From an uncultured Solobacterium sp. (GTDB lineage: Bacteria > Bacillota_I > Bacilli_A > Erysipelotrichales > Erysipelotrichaceae), in NCBI GenBank assembly GCA_900547815.1, contig URHY01000005.1, positions 1 through 47,848 on the forward strand: a stretch of 47,848 nucleotides of DNA. Direction: 5' to 3'. The notes beneath the pieces were generated by a model that was given only the letters and a program-made list of their open reading frames with translations, did not search any database and was not told where the DNA came from. A program made the position numbers and the translations under genes. Of the stretch, positions 1 to 9,800 are shown piece by piece (the first letter of the stretch is position 1; each line of letters starts with the position of its first letter).

Positions 1-54
1 AAAATAAAGACAAAACTATGATAGAATAAGAAACAGGAGAAGAACTAGGCTATA

Positions 55-84
55 TAAAAAAAAGCCCACACTCGTTAGAGTGTG
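55..84 (-). terminator. Orphan intrinsic terminator reading leftward
   Basis: A 7-bp stem (CACACTC at 67-73, GAGTGTG at 78-84) has a GTTA loop. An A-run at about 55-63 becomes a U-run on the minus strand. Rightward the sequence after the stem is not T-rich, so this reads as a minus-strand terminator. No intact minus-strand gene lies between it and tex; 90-200 may hold the tail of a decayed one. Confidence 0.6.
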
Positions 85-200
85 TTAGTTCAATATTGCC
101 TTCAACTAATTATATATATAGTTCCTTCATCAATTTTATATATTAATCTATCTTTATCATTAATTCTACGACTCCAACATCATTACTACATTAATTTCTA

Positions 201-266
201 AAATATTGAAATAATGACGTTTTATGCGAAATAAAACACTGAAATAACGTCATAACCGAATTATGT
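201..266. repeat. Two degenerate 33-bp repeat units
   Basis: The octamer TGAAATAA occurs at 207-214 and again at 240-247, exactly 33 bp apart, and about 15 of the first 20 positions of the two units agree. Unit 1 starts AAATATTGAAA, the same 11 bases that begin the first repeat before the ATPase at 39898. Unit 2 ends GTCATAA, also shared with that repeat. Inverted segments ATGACGT (214-220) and ACGTCAT (247-253) could form an imperfect hairpin around GTTTTAT/ATAAAAC. Confidence 0.45.
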
Positions 267-310
267 AAGAAATATTCACATGAAGTAAGACGAAGTTTTT
301 AATTCTTTGG

Positions 311-337
311 TATAATAATAGAGTTGAAATGAGGTAA
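311..337 (+). promoter_or_regulatory. tex -10 box and ribosome binding site
   Basis: A perfect TATAAT lies at 311-316, with no convincing -35 box 16-18 bp upstream. The Shine-Dalgarno-like GAGGTAA at 331-337 is 8 nt before the ATG at 346. This gives a short leader. Confidence 0.55.
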
Positions 338-345
338 ATAAACTT

Positions 346-2493
346 ATGGATGAAAATATAATTTCCTTAATTGCGAAAGAATTGAATATTTCAATTTTGC
401 AAGTTAAGAATACATTGGAACTATTAGAAGAAGGTGCTACCGTTCCTTTTATTGCGCGTTATCGTAAGGAACGCACAAAAGGTTTGGATGAAGAACAAAT
501 TCGTGTTATTCAAGAAAATTATGCGTATCAAGTAAATCTAGCTAAACGTAAAGAAGAAGTCTTGGCTCGTATTGAAACATTAGGTAAATTGGATGATGAA
601 ATCATTAAGAATGTTAATGCATGTACAAAGTTGTCACAGGTAGAAGACATCTATCGTCCTTACAAACAAAAGAAAAAGACACGTGCAAGTGTTGCGATTG
701 CCAATGGTCTACAGCCATTAGCTGATACATTCATGTCGTTTCCACGTTATTTTAAGGAAACTGAATTGGATGCTTACATCAATGAAAATGTAAAAGATCG
801 TGAAGCTGCCATTCAAGGTGCATGTGATATTATTGCTGAAAAAGTGAGTGATGATGTAGATGTACGTAATAAAATATTGGATTCAATGACAAACTATGGA
901 CGTATTGTCACAACAGAAAAGAAAGATCATGAAGATGATCATAAAGTTTATAAGATGTATTATGATTATTCAGAAAGAGTCAATACTTTAGCACCGCATC
1001 GAGTTATGGCCATTGATCGTGGAGAAAAAGAAAAAGTATTAAATGTTTCAATTTCTTTTAATGAAGAATATATTGAAAATTGGGTATGCCGTAGATTTAT
1101 TAGTTTTAATAACAGTGGTACAAGTGAATATGTCCGTGCTGCTATTTTAGACGGTTTAAAAAGATTAGCATATCCATCTATTGAAAGAATAGTTCGTTCG
1201 GCTCTAAGCGAAAAAGCACATGAATCAAGTATTGACGTATTCTCTATGAACTTAGAGAAGTTGTTACTTCAACCACCTATGAAAGATAAAGTAATCTTAG
1301 GATTTGACCCAGCCTTTAGAACCGGATGTAAGTTGGCTGTTATTGATGCATCTGGTAAAAAATTAACAGTTGATGTGATTTATCCACATCAGCCAAATGC
1401 GAAAGTAAGAGAGTCTGAACAAAAATTAGTTCAATTATGTAAAGAATATCATGTAAATTTAATTGCGATTGGCAATGGTACGGCAAGTCGAGAAAGTGAA
1501 GCTTTTGTAGCTAATACAATTAAGAAATTTAATTTACCAGTCTCTTATACCATTGTTTCTGAAGCAGGAGCCAGTGTATATAGTGCATCTAAATTAGCTA
1601 TTGAAGAATTTCCAGACTTACATGTTGAACAAAGAAGTGCCATTTCGATTGCGAGAAGATTGATGGATCCACTTTCTGAACTGATTAAAATCGATCCTCA
1701 ATCGATTGGTGTAGGACAATATCAACATGATTTACCAACTGCAAGATTAAAAGAGCGTTTAGACTTTGTGGTAGAAAAAGCAGTTAACCGTGTAGGTGTA
1801 AATATTAATACGGCTAGCGTTTCTTTACTTAAAAATGTTGCAGGATTGAATAATGCGAGTGCTACAAGTATTGTGTCATATCGTGAAGAGAATGGAAAAA
1901 TTGAATCGCGTACACAAATTAAAAAGATTCCTAAGATTGGTCCAAAAGCATTTGAACAAGCAGCTGGATTCTTGCGTATTGAAGATGGAAAAGAACCATT
2001 GGATCGTACAAGCATTCACCCTGAATCGTATAAGGCAACGAAAGTATTATTGAAGGAATTAGGTTTGGATACTTCGGATTTGGGAACACAAAAAGCTAAA
2101 GATGTAATTTCAGATTGTGATACAAAACAATTGATGCAAGACACAGGATTAGATAGTTATACATTGAAAGATATTTTAGATGCGATCTGCATGCCGCTAA
2201 GAGACTATCGTGATAAATATGATGCTCCTTTATTAAGAAAAGATGTATTGGAAATTGAAGATCTACATATCAATGATAAGCTTGAAGGAACGGTTCGTAA
2301 TGTCGTTGATTTTGGAGCTTTTGTCGATATTGGATTACACGAAGATGGTTTGGTTCACATTTCAAAAATGAGTACAAATCGAGTAAAACATCCAAGTGAT
2401 GTTGTTTCTGTAGGAGATATTGTTACGGTATGGGTATACAATATTGATCAGGAGAAACAAAAAGTACAACTAACAATGATCAATCCAAATTGA
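346..2493 (+). CDS. tex: Tex-family RNA-binding transcription accessory protein
   Basis: The 715-residue protein has the full Tex layout. A helical N-terminal region with the stretch EGATVPFIARYRKE is followed by a YqgF/RNase H-like domain starting near residue 319 (GFDPAFRTG). A helix-hairpin-helix region spans about residues 490-560, and a C-terminal S1 RNA-binding domain lies at about 645-712 (DFGAFVDIGLHEDGLVHIS). Tex homologues are cytoplasmic nucleic-acid-binding proteins tied to transcription and, in some species, toxin expression; their exact role here is unknown. The ATG at 346 is favoured by the GAGGTAA element and by normal family length. It is transcribed alone: a strong promoter for the next gene starts at its stop codon. 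Confidence 0.96.
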   Translation: MDENIISLIAKELNISILQVKNTLELLEEGATVPFIARYRKERTKGLDEEQIRVIQENYAYQVNLAKRKEEVLARIETLGKLDDEIIKNVNACTKLSQVEDIYRPYKQKKKTRASVAIANGLQPLADTFMSFPRYFKETELDAYINENVKDREAAIQGACDIIAEKVSDDVDVRNKILDSMTNYGRIVTTEKKDHEDDHKVYKMYYDYSERVNTLAPHRVMAIDRGEKEKVLNVSISFNEEYIENWVCRRFISFNNSGTSEYVRAAILDGLKRLAYPSIERIVRSALSEKAHESSIDVFSMNLEKLLLQPPMKDKVILGFDPAFRTGCKLAVIDASGKKLTVDVIYPHQPNAKVRESEQKLVQLCKEYHVNLIAIGNGTASRESEAFVANTIKKFNLPVSYTIVSEAGASVYSASKLAIEEFPDLHVEQRSAISIARRLMDPLSELIKIDPQSIGVGQYQHDLPTARLKERLDFVVEKAVNRVGVNINTASVSLLKNVAGLNNASATSIVSYREENGKIESRTQIKKIPKIGPKAFEQAAGFLRIEDGKEPLDRTSIHPESYKATKVLLKELGLDTSDLGTQKAKDVISDCDTKQLMQDTGLDSYTLKDILDAICMPLRDYRDKYDAPLLRKDVLEIEDLHINDKLEGTVRNVVDFGAFVDIGLHEDGLVHISKMSTNRVKHPSDVVSVGDIVTVWVYNIDQEKQKVQLTMINPN

Positions 2494-2518
2494 CAATAAG
2501 ACGGCTTAGGTTTATTAT
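2490..2518 (+). promoter_or_regulatory. Promoter of the AEC carrier gene
   Basis: A consensus -35 TTGACA (2490-2495) overlaps the tex stop codon. A 17-bp spacer separates it from TATTAT (2513-2518). The predicted start near 2525 leaves a leader of about 92 nt before the ATG at 2617. Confidence 0.7.
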
Positions 2519-2548
2519 CTAAATGGTTTGTTACCCAAGGGATTTAGT

Positions 2549-2601
2549 GGGGCAATACTTATAGTACTTTTGATGTGCTTTAAGTGTTGTCCTTTTGTTT
2601 T
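2549..2601 (+). terminator. Terminator-like hairpin in the AEC leader
   Basis: GGGGCAATACTT (2549-2560) pairs with AAGTGTTGTCCT (2582-2593) through 12 bp including three G-U pairs. An inner 5-bp stem is AGTAC/GTGCT (563-567/575-579 in the 2500s). TTTTGTTTT follows. It may simply end tex transcripts. Because it lies downstream of the TTGACA-TATTAT promoter, it could also attenuate the carrier gene. Confidence 0.55.
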
Positions 2602-2616
2602 AAGGAAGGAATTATT

Positions 2617-3519
2617 ATGAATATTACTACGATTGTTACACAAATGATCATTTTATTATTGATCATGATTGTTGGTTTTGCGGGAGCAAAGAAGAATGTT
2701 TTTAATGATGAAGTAAATGTATATGCATCAAATATTTTATTAAGAATTGGTATTCCAGGCTTGATTATAAGTTCAGTTAAAAATGGATCACCATTTACTG
2801 GAAGTGAATTATTAAATGTATTGATTATTTTTTCCTTGTTTACGATATTTACTGGTATTGTATCTAAAATAAGTGTAGAAGTTCTACATATTCAAAAAAA
2901 TAAAGTTCTATGGCAATTTATGATTCTATTTACTAATGCTGGTTTTATGGGATTGCCAGCGATTCAAGCCATATTAGGTGATCAAGCCATGCTTTATGGA
3001 GCTTTGTTTTTATTACCGCTTAACTGTTTGATGTATGGATATGGAGAAAGTTTATTTCGTAAGGGAGGTTTTTCTTTTAAGAAATTTATGAATGGACCTA
3101 TGATCGCATCCATTGTTGCTCTAATACTTTGTATTTTTAATATTAAACTTCCATATGTTTTAGCTCAGACATGTACATATATAGGTAATGTGACTACACC
3201 ATTATCTATGATGGTAATTGGTGCTGGATTAGTCAAAATGGATGTTAAAGAGTTATTGGATATAAAGTTGTGGGTATTTACAATATTTAAAATGATTGTG
3301 TTGCCATTGATTTATATGTTTTCACTATCAATATTTCAAATTGATCCATTGATCGAAAATACAATTATACTTATTATGTGTATGCCAGTTGCTAGCAATT
3401 CAAGTGTATATGCACTTATGTATGGTGAAGATGCAACGCTTGCAAGTAAGGCTATCTTTATGACAAGTGTTGCCTGTGTGATAACGATTCCAATTGTGTT
3501 TATTTTACATAATTTGTAA
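2617..3519 (+). CDS. AEC (auxin efflux carrier) family transporter
   Basis: This 300-residue, very hydrophobic protein has about ten predicted membrane segments and no charged soluble domain. The arrangement fits the AEC family (also called malonate/auxin permeases), which exports or exchanges small organic acids or amino acids. The substrate cannot be read from sequence. Typical features are the N-terminal GAKKNVFNDEV loop and the helix break near NAGFMGLPAIQAILGD. An upstream in-frame GTG at 2584 exists, but AAGGAAGG at 2602-2609 clearly places the start at ATG 2617. The gene has its own promoter and a hairpin leader. Confidence 0.85.
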   Translation: MNITTIVTQMIILLLIMIVGFAGAKKNVFNDEVNVYASNILLRIGIPGLIISSVKNGSPFTGSELLNVLIIFSLFTIFTGIVSKISVEVLHIQKNKVLWQFMILFTNAGFMGLPAIQAILGDQAMLYGALFLLPLNCLMYGYGESLFRKGGFSFKKFMNGPMIASIVALILCIFNIKLPYVLAQTCTYIGNVTTPLSMMVIGAGLVKMDVKELLDIKLWVFTIFKMIVLPLIYMFSLSIFQIDPLIENTIILIMCMPVASNSSVYALMYGEDATLASKAIFMTSVACVITIPIVFILHNL

Positions 3520-3558
3520 AAAAACATGTTAAATGTAACTGTAAAAAAAGGCCAAAGT

Positions 3559-3587
3559 TTGAGTTATTTGTTAGAATGATGTATGAT
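3559..3587 (+). promoter_or_regulatory. Promoter of small gene at 3616
   Basis: TTGAGT (3559-3564), a 17-bp spacer and TATGAT (3582-3587) match a housekeeping promoter. The ribosome binding site AAGAAAGG follows at 3596-3603. Confidence 0.6.
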
Positions 3588-3615
3588 TAGCATATAAGAA
3601 AGGATGTCGTGGATT

Positions 3616-3921
3616 ATGGAAAAATGGACTCAAGAACAGTATGCTACTCGTTTACAGGAAATGAAACAAGAAGCTCATGATAAAATGTGGTTATACATCG
3701 AAGTGAATGCCAAAGAGTTTATGAATGAATGTGAACCAGGGGCAAAGAATCTAGCTAGTTGCTGTAAAGCTATGTTAGATGCAATGTTAGAAGGAGATGG
3801 CTTTATTGTAGAGCCTAAGATTCGTACTAAAGTTGCTGGAACTTTAACAATTCGTTACTATGTTGATAACTTACATCCAGGTCGTAGAAAATACGCAGAT
3901 GTAATGAAGGAACAACAATAA
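3616..3921 (+). CDS. Small protein of unknown function
   Basis: I do not recognise this 101-residue protein. It is soluble and mixed in charge, with two adjacent cysteines near the middle (ASCCKAML) and a C-terminal part rich in beta-forming residues (GTLTIRYYVDN). An earlier in-frame ATG at 3604 directly abuts the AAGAAAGG element, too close for initiation, so ATG 3616 is preferred. The gene has its own promoter and stands alone between a plus-strand carrier and a minus-strand phosphatase. Normal codon use, promoter and ribosome binding site support a real gene. Confidence 0.7.
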   Translation: MEKWTQEQYATRLQEMKQEAHDKMWLYIEVNAKEFMNECEPGAKNLASCCKAMLDAMLEGDGFIVEPKIRTKVAGTLTIRYYVDNLHPGRRKYADVMKEQQ

Positions 3922-3947
3922 AAAAAATAGAATCATTTCTGATTCTA
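3920..3947 (-). terminator. Terminator of the HAD gene
   Basis: An 8-bp stem (TAGAATCA at 3928-3935, TGATTCTA at 3940-3947) has a TTTC loop. The A-run at 3920-3927 gives eight U residues on the minus strand. The HAD stop codon (3945-3947) is inside the stem. Confidence 0.8.
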
Positions 3948-4727
3948 AATAAGCTTTAAATATTTGAAAGCTTTATATAAGCCGTCATTGTCAATTTTAT
4001 CTGTGACATAGTCGGCTTTTTCTTTTACTTCTTTCACACCATTACCCATCGCAACAGAAATGTCGGCATATTCTAACATTGTTAAATCATTTTCAGAGTC
4101 ACCCATCGCAACTGTTTCATATTCTTCATCGTAGTAATCTTTGACAAATTGAATGGCAGTAGCTTTATTGTATTCTGAATGTGTGATTTCTCCACCTAGA
4201 TGTAAAAAATTAGTGAAAGTTAAACGTTCAGGAATTTGATTTAAAATTTCTTCTCGTTGTGAAAGGGAATCAAAATGGATACTGACCTTCATGACTTGAC
4301 CATAATCGGAATCTGTAATTGTTGAAATATCTGGAAAAGACAAGAAACGATTTCCCATACGATTATCTGTATTGAATTGACGCATACGTTCTCTATTTTT
4401 TTCACTAGTGAATGTTGTTTGACTTCCTTCTAAAGAATAGCCTGTGTCTTTAGCAATGTGCTGAATAAATTTTGTATCTCTTTTTTCTAATGGTTTAAAA
4501 AGAACTTGTTTATTATTTATAATAATTTCGCTTCCAGATCCAAAACAATATCCATCAAAATTTAAATCCAGTAAGAATTGAGGAACTTCACAACGTGTTC
4601 TTCCTGTATTTGTGTATATTTTATGCCCGTTTTTTCTTGCTAGTTCAATAGCCTCTAATGCAGAACCAGGAATTTTTTCAAAAGTCCAAAGAGTTCCGTC
4701 TAAATCTAAAAAAATTATCTTTTTCAT
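3945..4727 (-). CDS. Cof-type HAD-superfamily phosphatase
   Basis: The 260-residue protein carries the HAD motifs. Motif I is DLDGT near residues 8-12, with the nucleophile and acid/base aspartates. A threonine follows NTGRT near residue 40 (motif II), and the acidic GDSEND motif IV is near residue 208. A C2-type cap lies between the motifs, as in Cof/YidA proteins that hydrolyse small sugar or cofactor phosphates. The substrate is not predictable. The reading frame opens at a TTG codon (4733), but GGAGG is spaced 6 nt from the ATG at 4727. It is divergent from the cytidylate-kinase-like gene. Confidence 0.9.
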   Translation of the reverse strand: MKKIIFLDLDGTLWTFEKIPGSALEAIELARKNGHKIYTNTGRTRCEVPQFLLDLNFDGYCFGSGSEIIINNKQVLFKPLEKRDTKFIQHIAKDTGYSLEGSQTTFTSEKNRERMRQFNTDNRMGNRFLSFPDISTITDSDYGQVMKVSIHFDSLSQREEILNQIPERLTFTNFLHLGGEITHSEYNKATAIQFVKDYYDEEYETVAMGDSENDLTMLEYADISVAMGNGVKEVKEKADYVTDKIDNDGLYKAFKYLKLI

Positions 4728-4791
4728 AGCCAACCTCCACTACAATATTCTAACATATTATTGTATGATATAAGAAAAAGAGGGATTGAAT

Positions 4792-5454
4792 ATGGAAAAA
4801 AATGTAGTCATAACAATATCTAGACAGTTTGGTTCCAACGGAAGAGAAATAGCCCGTAAATTAGCAGAATATTTAGACATAAGTTATTATAATAAAGAAA
4901 TCTTGGAAAGAATTGCAGTGAATATGGGTGTTTGTGCAGATTTTTTTAAAGATCAAAAGCAAGATGCGAACGGATTATTTACAATTGAATCAAGAGGTCT
5001 ATTAGGTCTTAGAAACATTACAGAATTAAGTGTGAATTCACAAATCTACGATATGGCTAGTGATTTTATTAGGAAAATCTCGCAAAGAGAAGATGCAGTT
5101 ATTGTAGGAAGATGTGCGGATTATATTTTAAAAAATGATCCTTATGTTATTTCTGTATTCTTTTATAGCGATATGGAAGAAAGAATAAAATGGTCGATAG
5201 AGGAATATCAAGTACCGGCAAAACAAGCTAAGAAAATTGTACAAGAAAAAGATGCACAAAGAGCAAGATTTTATGAATTTTATACCAATCAAAAATGGGG
5301 AAATCCACGCAACTATACATTGATGATCAACACATCAAAGATGAGTACAGATGAAGCTGTACAATTGTTGGCATCGATTTATGATACTAAAAAAGGCATC
5401 CCTACTTTTAAGAATGCCTTTGAAAATCAATATGAAAAGAATAATACGTATTAA
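4792..5454 (+). CDS. Cytidylate-kinase-like family protein
   Basis: This 220-residue protein begins with a P-loop-like segment (SRQFGSNGREIA, residues 7-18). It continues with a DSYYNKE-like region, then an internal GRCADYIL stretch, as in the cytidylate-kinase-like family (Pfam cytidylate_kin_2). Such proteins resemble Cmk but are not the housekeeping enzyme, and their substrate is uncertain. The frame is open from a TTG at 4786. The purine-rich AGAGGGA at 4779-4785 supports ATG 4792. A bidirectional terminator follows, shared with the convergent permease gene. Confidence 0.82.
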   Translation: MEKNVVITISRQFGSNGREIARKLAEYLDISYYNKEILERIAVNMGVCADFFKDQKQDANGLFTIESRGLLGLRNITELSVNSQIYDMASDFIRKISQREDAVIVGRCADYILKNDPYVISVFFYSDMEERIKWSIEEYQVPAKQAKKIVQEKDAQRARFYEFYTNQKWGNPRNYTLMINTSKMSTDEAVQLLASIYDTKKGIPTFKNAFENQYEKNNTY

Positions 5455-5480
5455 AAAAGTCGGAGAACCGACTTTTTCTT
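5454..5480. terminator. Bidirectional terminator
   Basis: A 10-bp stem (AAAAAGTCGG at 5454-5463, CCGACTTTTT at 5468-5477) has an AGAA loop and U-runs in both directions. It serves the converging genes at 4792 and 5481, and the plus-strand stop codon overlaps its first base. Confidence 0.85.
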
Positions 5481-6809
5481 TTACATGATATAAGGTGTTG
5501 CGAAATATAATACGAAGATAATCATTAATGCCCAAACCGTTGGGTGAACTTCTTTGGCCTTACCAGCAGCAATCATAGCAATTGTATAAACGATAAATCC
5601 ACATGCGATACCATTTGAAATAGAATACATTAAGATCATCATAATAACAGTGACAAATCCAGCTGCCGCAAAAATCATATCATCCCAATCAATACCTTTT
5701 AATTGTTGAGCCATCATAATACCAACAACGATCAATGCTGGTGCTGTAACAGCATTTGTAACTGTACTTAAGATAAGTGGTGATAAGAATACGGCTAGTA
5801 AGAAACAAACACCAGATGTACATGCAGTTAAACCTGTACGTCCTCCAACGCCAACACCAGAACTAGATTCAACAAAGCTTGTAACTGTACTAGTACCTAA
5901 AACAGCACCAAATACTGTACCAAATGCATCTGCAACCAAGGCTTGTTCAGCATTTTCAAGTTCACCTTTATCATTGATCAAACCAATGCGGTTTCCAATC
6001 GCAACAAGTGTACCTGCTGTATCGAAAAAATCAACAAATAAGAATGAGAAAATCACAACGAAAGCCTGGAATGGATTTGCGAATAATTCAGAGATTCCTG
6101 AGAAGCAAGCTCCAGCGGCTTGTAATTCAAAATCAAACGAAATGAAGTGTTCAGGTAAAGTAGGCATTCCAGCCATTCCCATGAATCCAAGGATGATACC
6201 CATAACAGCTGTGATAACCATACCTACGAAAACGGCTGCAGGAACATTTTTGATAACTAATGCGATCGTAATTAATAAACCAACAATAGCTAATAATACA
6301 GCTGGATCTGTTAAGTTTCCGATTGTCACAAATGTTGAAGGGCTTGCTACAATAATACCTGCATTTTTTAAACCAACAAACGCAATGAAGAAACCGATAC
6401 CAGCTCCAATTGCCAACTTTAATTGTACTGGAATTGCGTTGATAATAGCTTTACGAACACCAGTAACAGAAATAAGAATAAAGATAACACCTGAAATGAA
6501 TACAGCACTTAATGCAGCTGCCCAGCTAAAGCCCATTTGACCACAGATTGTGTAGGCAAACAATGCGTTAACACCCATACCAGAAGCTAATGCAACTGGA
6601 TAGTTGGCAACAAGTCCCATAATAATACTTGCCACACCTGCACTAATGGCAGTCGCAAGGAATACAGAGGCTTTGTCCATACCAGCATCTGCTAGAACAT
6701 TAGGGTTAACCCCTAGAATGTAGGCCATGGCCAAGAATGTTGTAAGACCAGCGATAAGCTCTGTCTTAACGTTTGAACCTTTCTCGTTCAATTTAAAAAA
6801 TTTTTCCAC
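5481..6809 (-). CDS. AzgA-type guanine/hypoxanthine permease (NCS2)
   Basis: The 442-residue membrane protein has many hydrophobic segments and AzgA-subfamily signatures. These include FFDTAGTLVAIGN and, later, GTSTVTSFVESSSGVGVGGR, the conserved stretch that separates this group from uracil/xanthine permeases. Family members are proton symporters for adenine, guanine or hypoxanthine; the exact base is not determined here. Translation starts at GTG (6807-6809) behind a GGAGA-type site. No purine aptamer fits in the 52-bp gap to addA, which is notable because a purine riboswitch lies before a different gene in this window. Confidence 0.9.
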   Translation of the reverse strand: MEKFFKLNEKGSNVKTELIAGLTTFLAMAYILGVNPNVLADAGMDKASVFLATAISAGVASIIMGLVANYPVALASGMGVNALFAYTICGQMGFSWAAALSAVFISGVIFILISVTGVRKAIINAIPVQLKLAIGAGIGFFIAFVGLKNAGIIVASPSTFVTIGNLTDPAVLLAIVGLLITIALVIKNVPAAVFVGMVITAVMGIILGFMGMAGMPTLPEHFISFDFELQAAGACFSGISELFANPFQAFVVIFSFLFVDFFDTAGTLVAIGNRIGLINDKGELENAEQALVADAFGTVFGAVLGTSTVTSFVESSSGVGVGGRTGLTACTSGVCFLLAVFLSPLILSTVTNAVTAPALIVVGIMMAQQLKGIDWDDMIFAAAGFVTVIMMILMYSISNGIACGFIVYTIAMIAAGKAKEVHPTVWALMIIFVLYFATPYIM

Positions 6810-6861
6810 GATTTGCTCTCCTTCTCTCTTTTTTAAAAAGACTTTACCATTGTAACATAAG

Positions 6862-9800
6862 TTATTCTAAATAGATGCACTTTGATAAGGAAAAAGAGTA
6901 AATACACGTGTTTATTGGTAAATTTGTTAGTTTTTTCATGGCTTTCTTATAGATCTGAAGCTGAATCGTATACAAATCGATTAATTTTTGTTCGTTATCT
7001 ACCGCATCTGTCTTAAAATCGACAATAATGATTTCATTATCTTTATAGATCACTAAGTCCATAAAACCATGTACAACTTGATTTTTTTCTTCAATAATAT
7101 AGCTTTGTTCAAATACATGTTTTTCTTTCATCCAAGAAGCATATAGTGCATCTAAATTTAAAGCTAGAATCTGTTTAATGTCATGATTCTTTAAAGTATA
7201 TCCATAAGAATCCGCATAAGCGATGATGTCTTTTTCTTGATAAGGATATGCACATTGTGCCACAATTTCATGAAATAAAGTTCCCCGAATCGTTCCTATA
7301 TTTTTAGAAAGAGAAACCTCTTTCCAATCCAATTTGATTTTTGCGCCACTTGCCGTTTGACTTGAAAAAGCTTTAGATGCTTTTGAATATGTAGGTAGTA
7401 TATAAGGCGTGTTATTTTGACGCACTTTTAATGGCCTTTCATATAATCCTTGTTTTTTATCAAAAACCACTAAAGAATCACTCATATGGGCATAGGTATG
7501 TAAAAGCCATCCTGTATAACTTTCATCTTCTAACAAAGTATAGGCATTTAATGGACTATAAAAATCTTCAATACTTTCAATCGTGTCCACAATCACAAGT
7601 TCTTTTTGAGGACGGGTTGTTGCTACATAGAATACTCGCATTTCCTCCGCAAGATCATCTAGTTCTTTTTTGGTTTGTAGAGCCAAATGATAGATTGAAT
7701 TGTATTTTAATTTATAATCTAAACTTAATCCTTTTAAAGATAATCCTAATGTTGAATCAAATAAGATGCATGAGCTTCCATGTTTATCTCTTTGTTCGTG
7801 TTGCGAAAGAATATACACAATAGGAAATTGTAAACCTTTGGATTGGTGCATTGTCTTTACTTGAACTACATCATCTTCTTTGCCATACAAGCTTGCTTCT
7901 TGTGTCTGATCTTGCATTGCATCTTTAGATAATTGTAAGACAAAACTATGAATATCATTTTGGTTTTCAAATTGACCTGCAAGTTCTAATAAATAATCTA
8001 AGTTGTTTTTGTCTTGAATTGTCGTAGAAGCATAATAGAAATCGTTATATGCATAGATATATTGTAGAAGTTGTGTGATCGTTTTATTTTTATTTGTGTA
8101 TAACTCAAAGAATGGTTTCATAAAATCTTCGTTTTTAATACTCATATATAAAGATGTGCCTTTTTCTTTTTCTATACAACAATTCGCTATTTGAGAAAAA
8201 GATATATTAAATAATGGAGACATTAAAGAAGCACATAAAGAAATATCGTCAGTTAGATCTTCTAAGGCTTTTAATGTAGAAATGACAATTTGAATGGCTG
8301 GATTTGTAAAGAATCCATGATCAATCGTAATCATCGCCGGAATGTTGTAAGCTTCAAAAACAGCTTTTAATTTTTCTTGAGGAGCATGATTACGGGTTAA
8401 CACACACATCGATTTATAGGGCATTCCCGCTTCATGTTTTTCGATAATGTCATTCGCGATTAAATCAAAACGATTCTCATTATGATTCTTCTTAATAGTT
8501 GCCTTATTACCTTCTTCATCCTTATATTCTGTATATAAGAAACGAACGGGATATTGAGGACTTTCCATTTGTCCTTTTGTGCCTACATTCGCAATATCAA
8601 TATCTTTAAATTGTTCTCCTAACAATTCATTATTCATGATCTTACTATAGAAATCATTATTGAATTCAATAACACTCGCATTGGAACGATAGTTTTCTTG
8701 CAGCAACAAAGGCGTGTTGTTGGCGTCTTCTTTTTCCATCCAATCTTGCATGATTTTAGGATTGGCTTGTCTAAATCCATATATAGATTGTTTGATATCC
8801 CCTACCCTAAACACATTATTTTCATGACAGAAGGACGCAATGATTTTTTCCTGTAACTCATTGGTATCCTGAAATTCGTCGACTAGAATCATTTGGTATT
8901 TATTGTACATCTCCTCTTTGATCATAGGATCTTGAAGTAATTGATACGCAAAGTGTTCCATATCATTAAAGTCGATCACTTCCATTTTTTTCTTTTCCAA
9001 TTGAAAATACAGTTTTACTTTATTTGTGAGTTCAAATAGTGTATCAACTAAATCTTTATGATTTTGAATGTCCTTTAGATAAAACGCTTCGTCAAATAAG
9101 TTTTCGACAATACTTGTTTCATGTTCCTTAAAAGAAGTTTGGTATTTCGAATAATCCACTTTATCAATGGTCTTTTTAAAGCCAATAGTATTCTTTAGAT
9201 ACAATTCAAATTGAACTTTAAAATCCGAATAAGATGTCGCATCTAAACATTTTGATAAATAATCCTTTTTAATTTCATAATCCTCAGGCTTTGATATTTG
9301 ATCAATCACTTCATCTAAAATTTCAGTCATAGCTAGACAATGATTATGGAAATACTTTAAGGCATATTCCATTATTTTAGGATTTAAATATGTATAAGAT
9401 TCTTGAATATTTTCTATCCAAGCCTTGGCATCTTCTTCAGATTTAGAGTTAATGATTGCCAAAATATCTTCAATATACTTTTGAATATCTTCTTCAGTTT
9501 TGCCAAAAGAATGAAAATACATTTTTAGTTGTGTATAGGCCTTTAAGTCTAAATCTTGAATCGCATGCCTATAGGCATTCTCAAAGGCAAGACGTGTTTG
9601 AGCGGTTGATGCCGTTTGTTTAGACATTGTGTAGGAGATGGGAATTTTATAGTAATAGTTTTGCACAATGGATAAACAGAAACTATCAATTGTTGAAATA
9701 CTGGCCGTTTCAAGTAGTGCCATTTGTTGTAGAATATAGTCCGTTTTGGGTTGTTCCTTTAATTTCGAAAGTAAACGAGCTTTCATTTCAGCCGCAGCAT

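Larger units (their letters stand above)
85..345. other. Gene-free stretch before tex
   Basis: I see no open frame of useful length on either strand. The stretch holds AT-rich sequence with many stops, a pair of 33-bp-spaced repeats (201-266), and the tex -10 region and ribosome binding site. Short minus-strand segments between 90 and 200 run toward the terminator at 55-84 but are broken by stops, so a decayed gene is possible but not shown. Confidence 0.5.

Noticed and set aside
6810..6861. Purine riboswitch before the AzgA permease
   Set aside because: The gap to addA is 52 bp and contains none of the conserved loop motifs.
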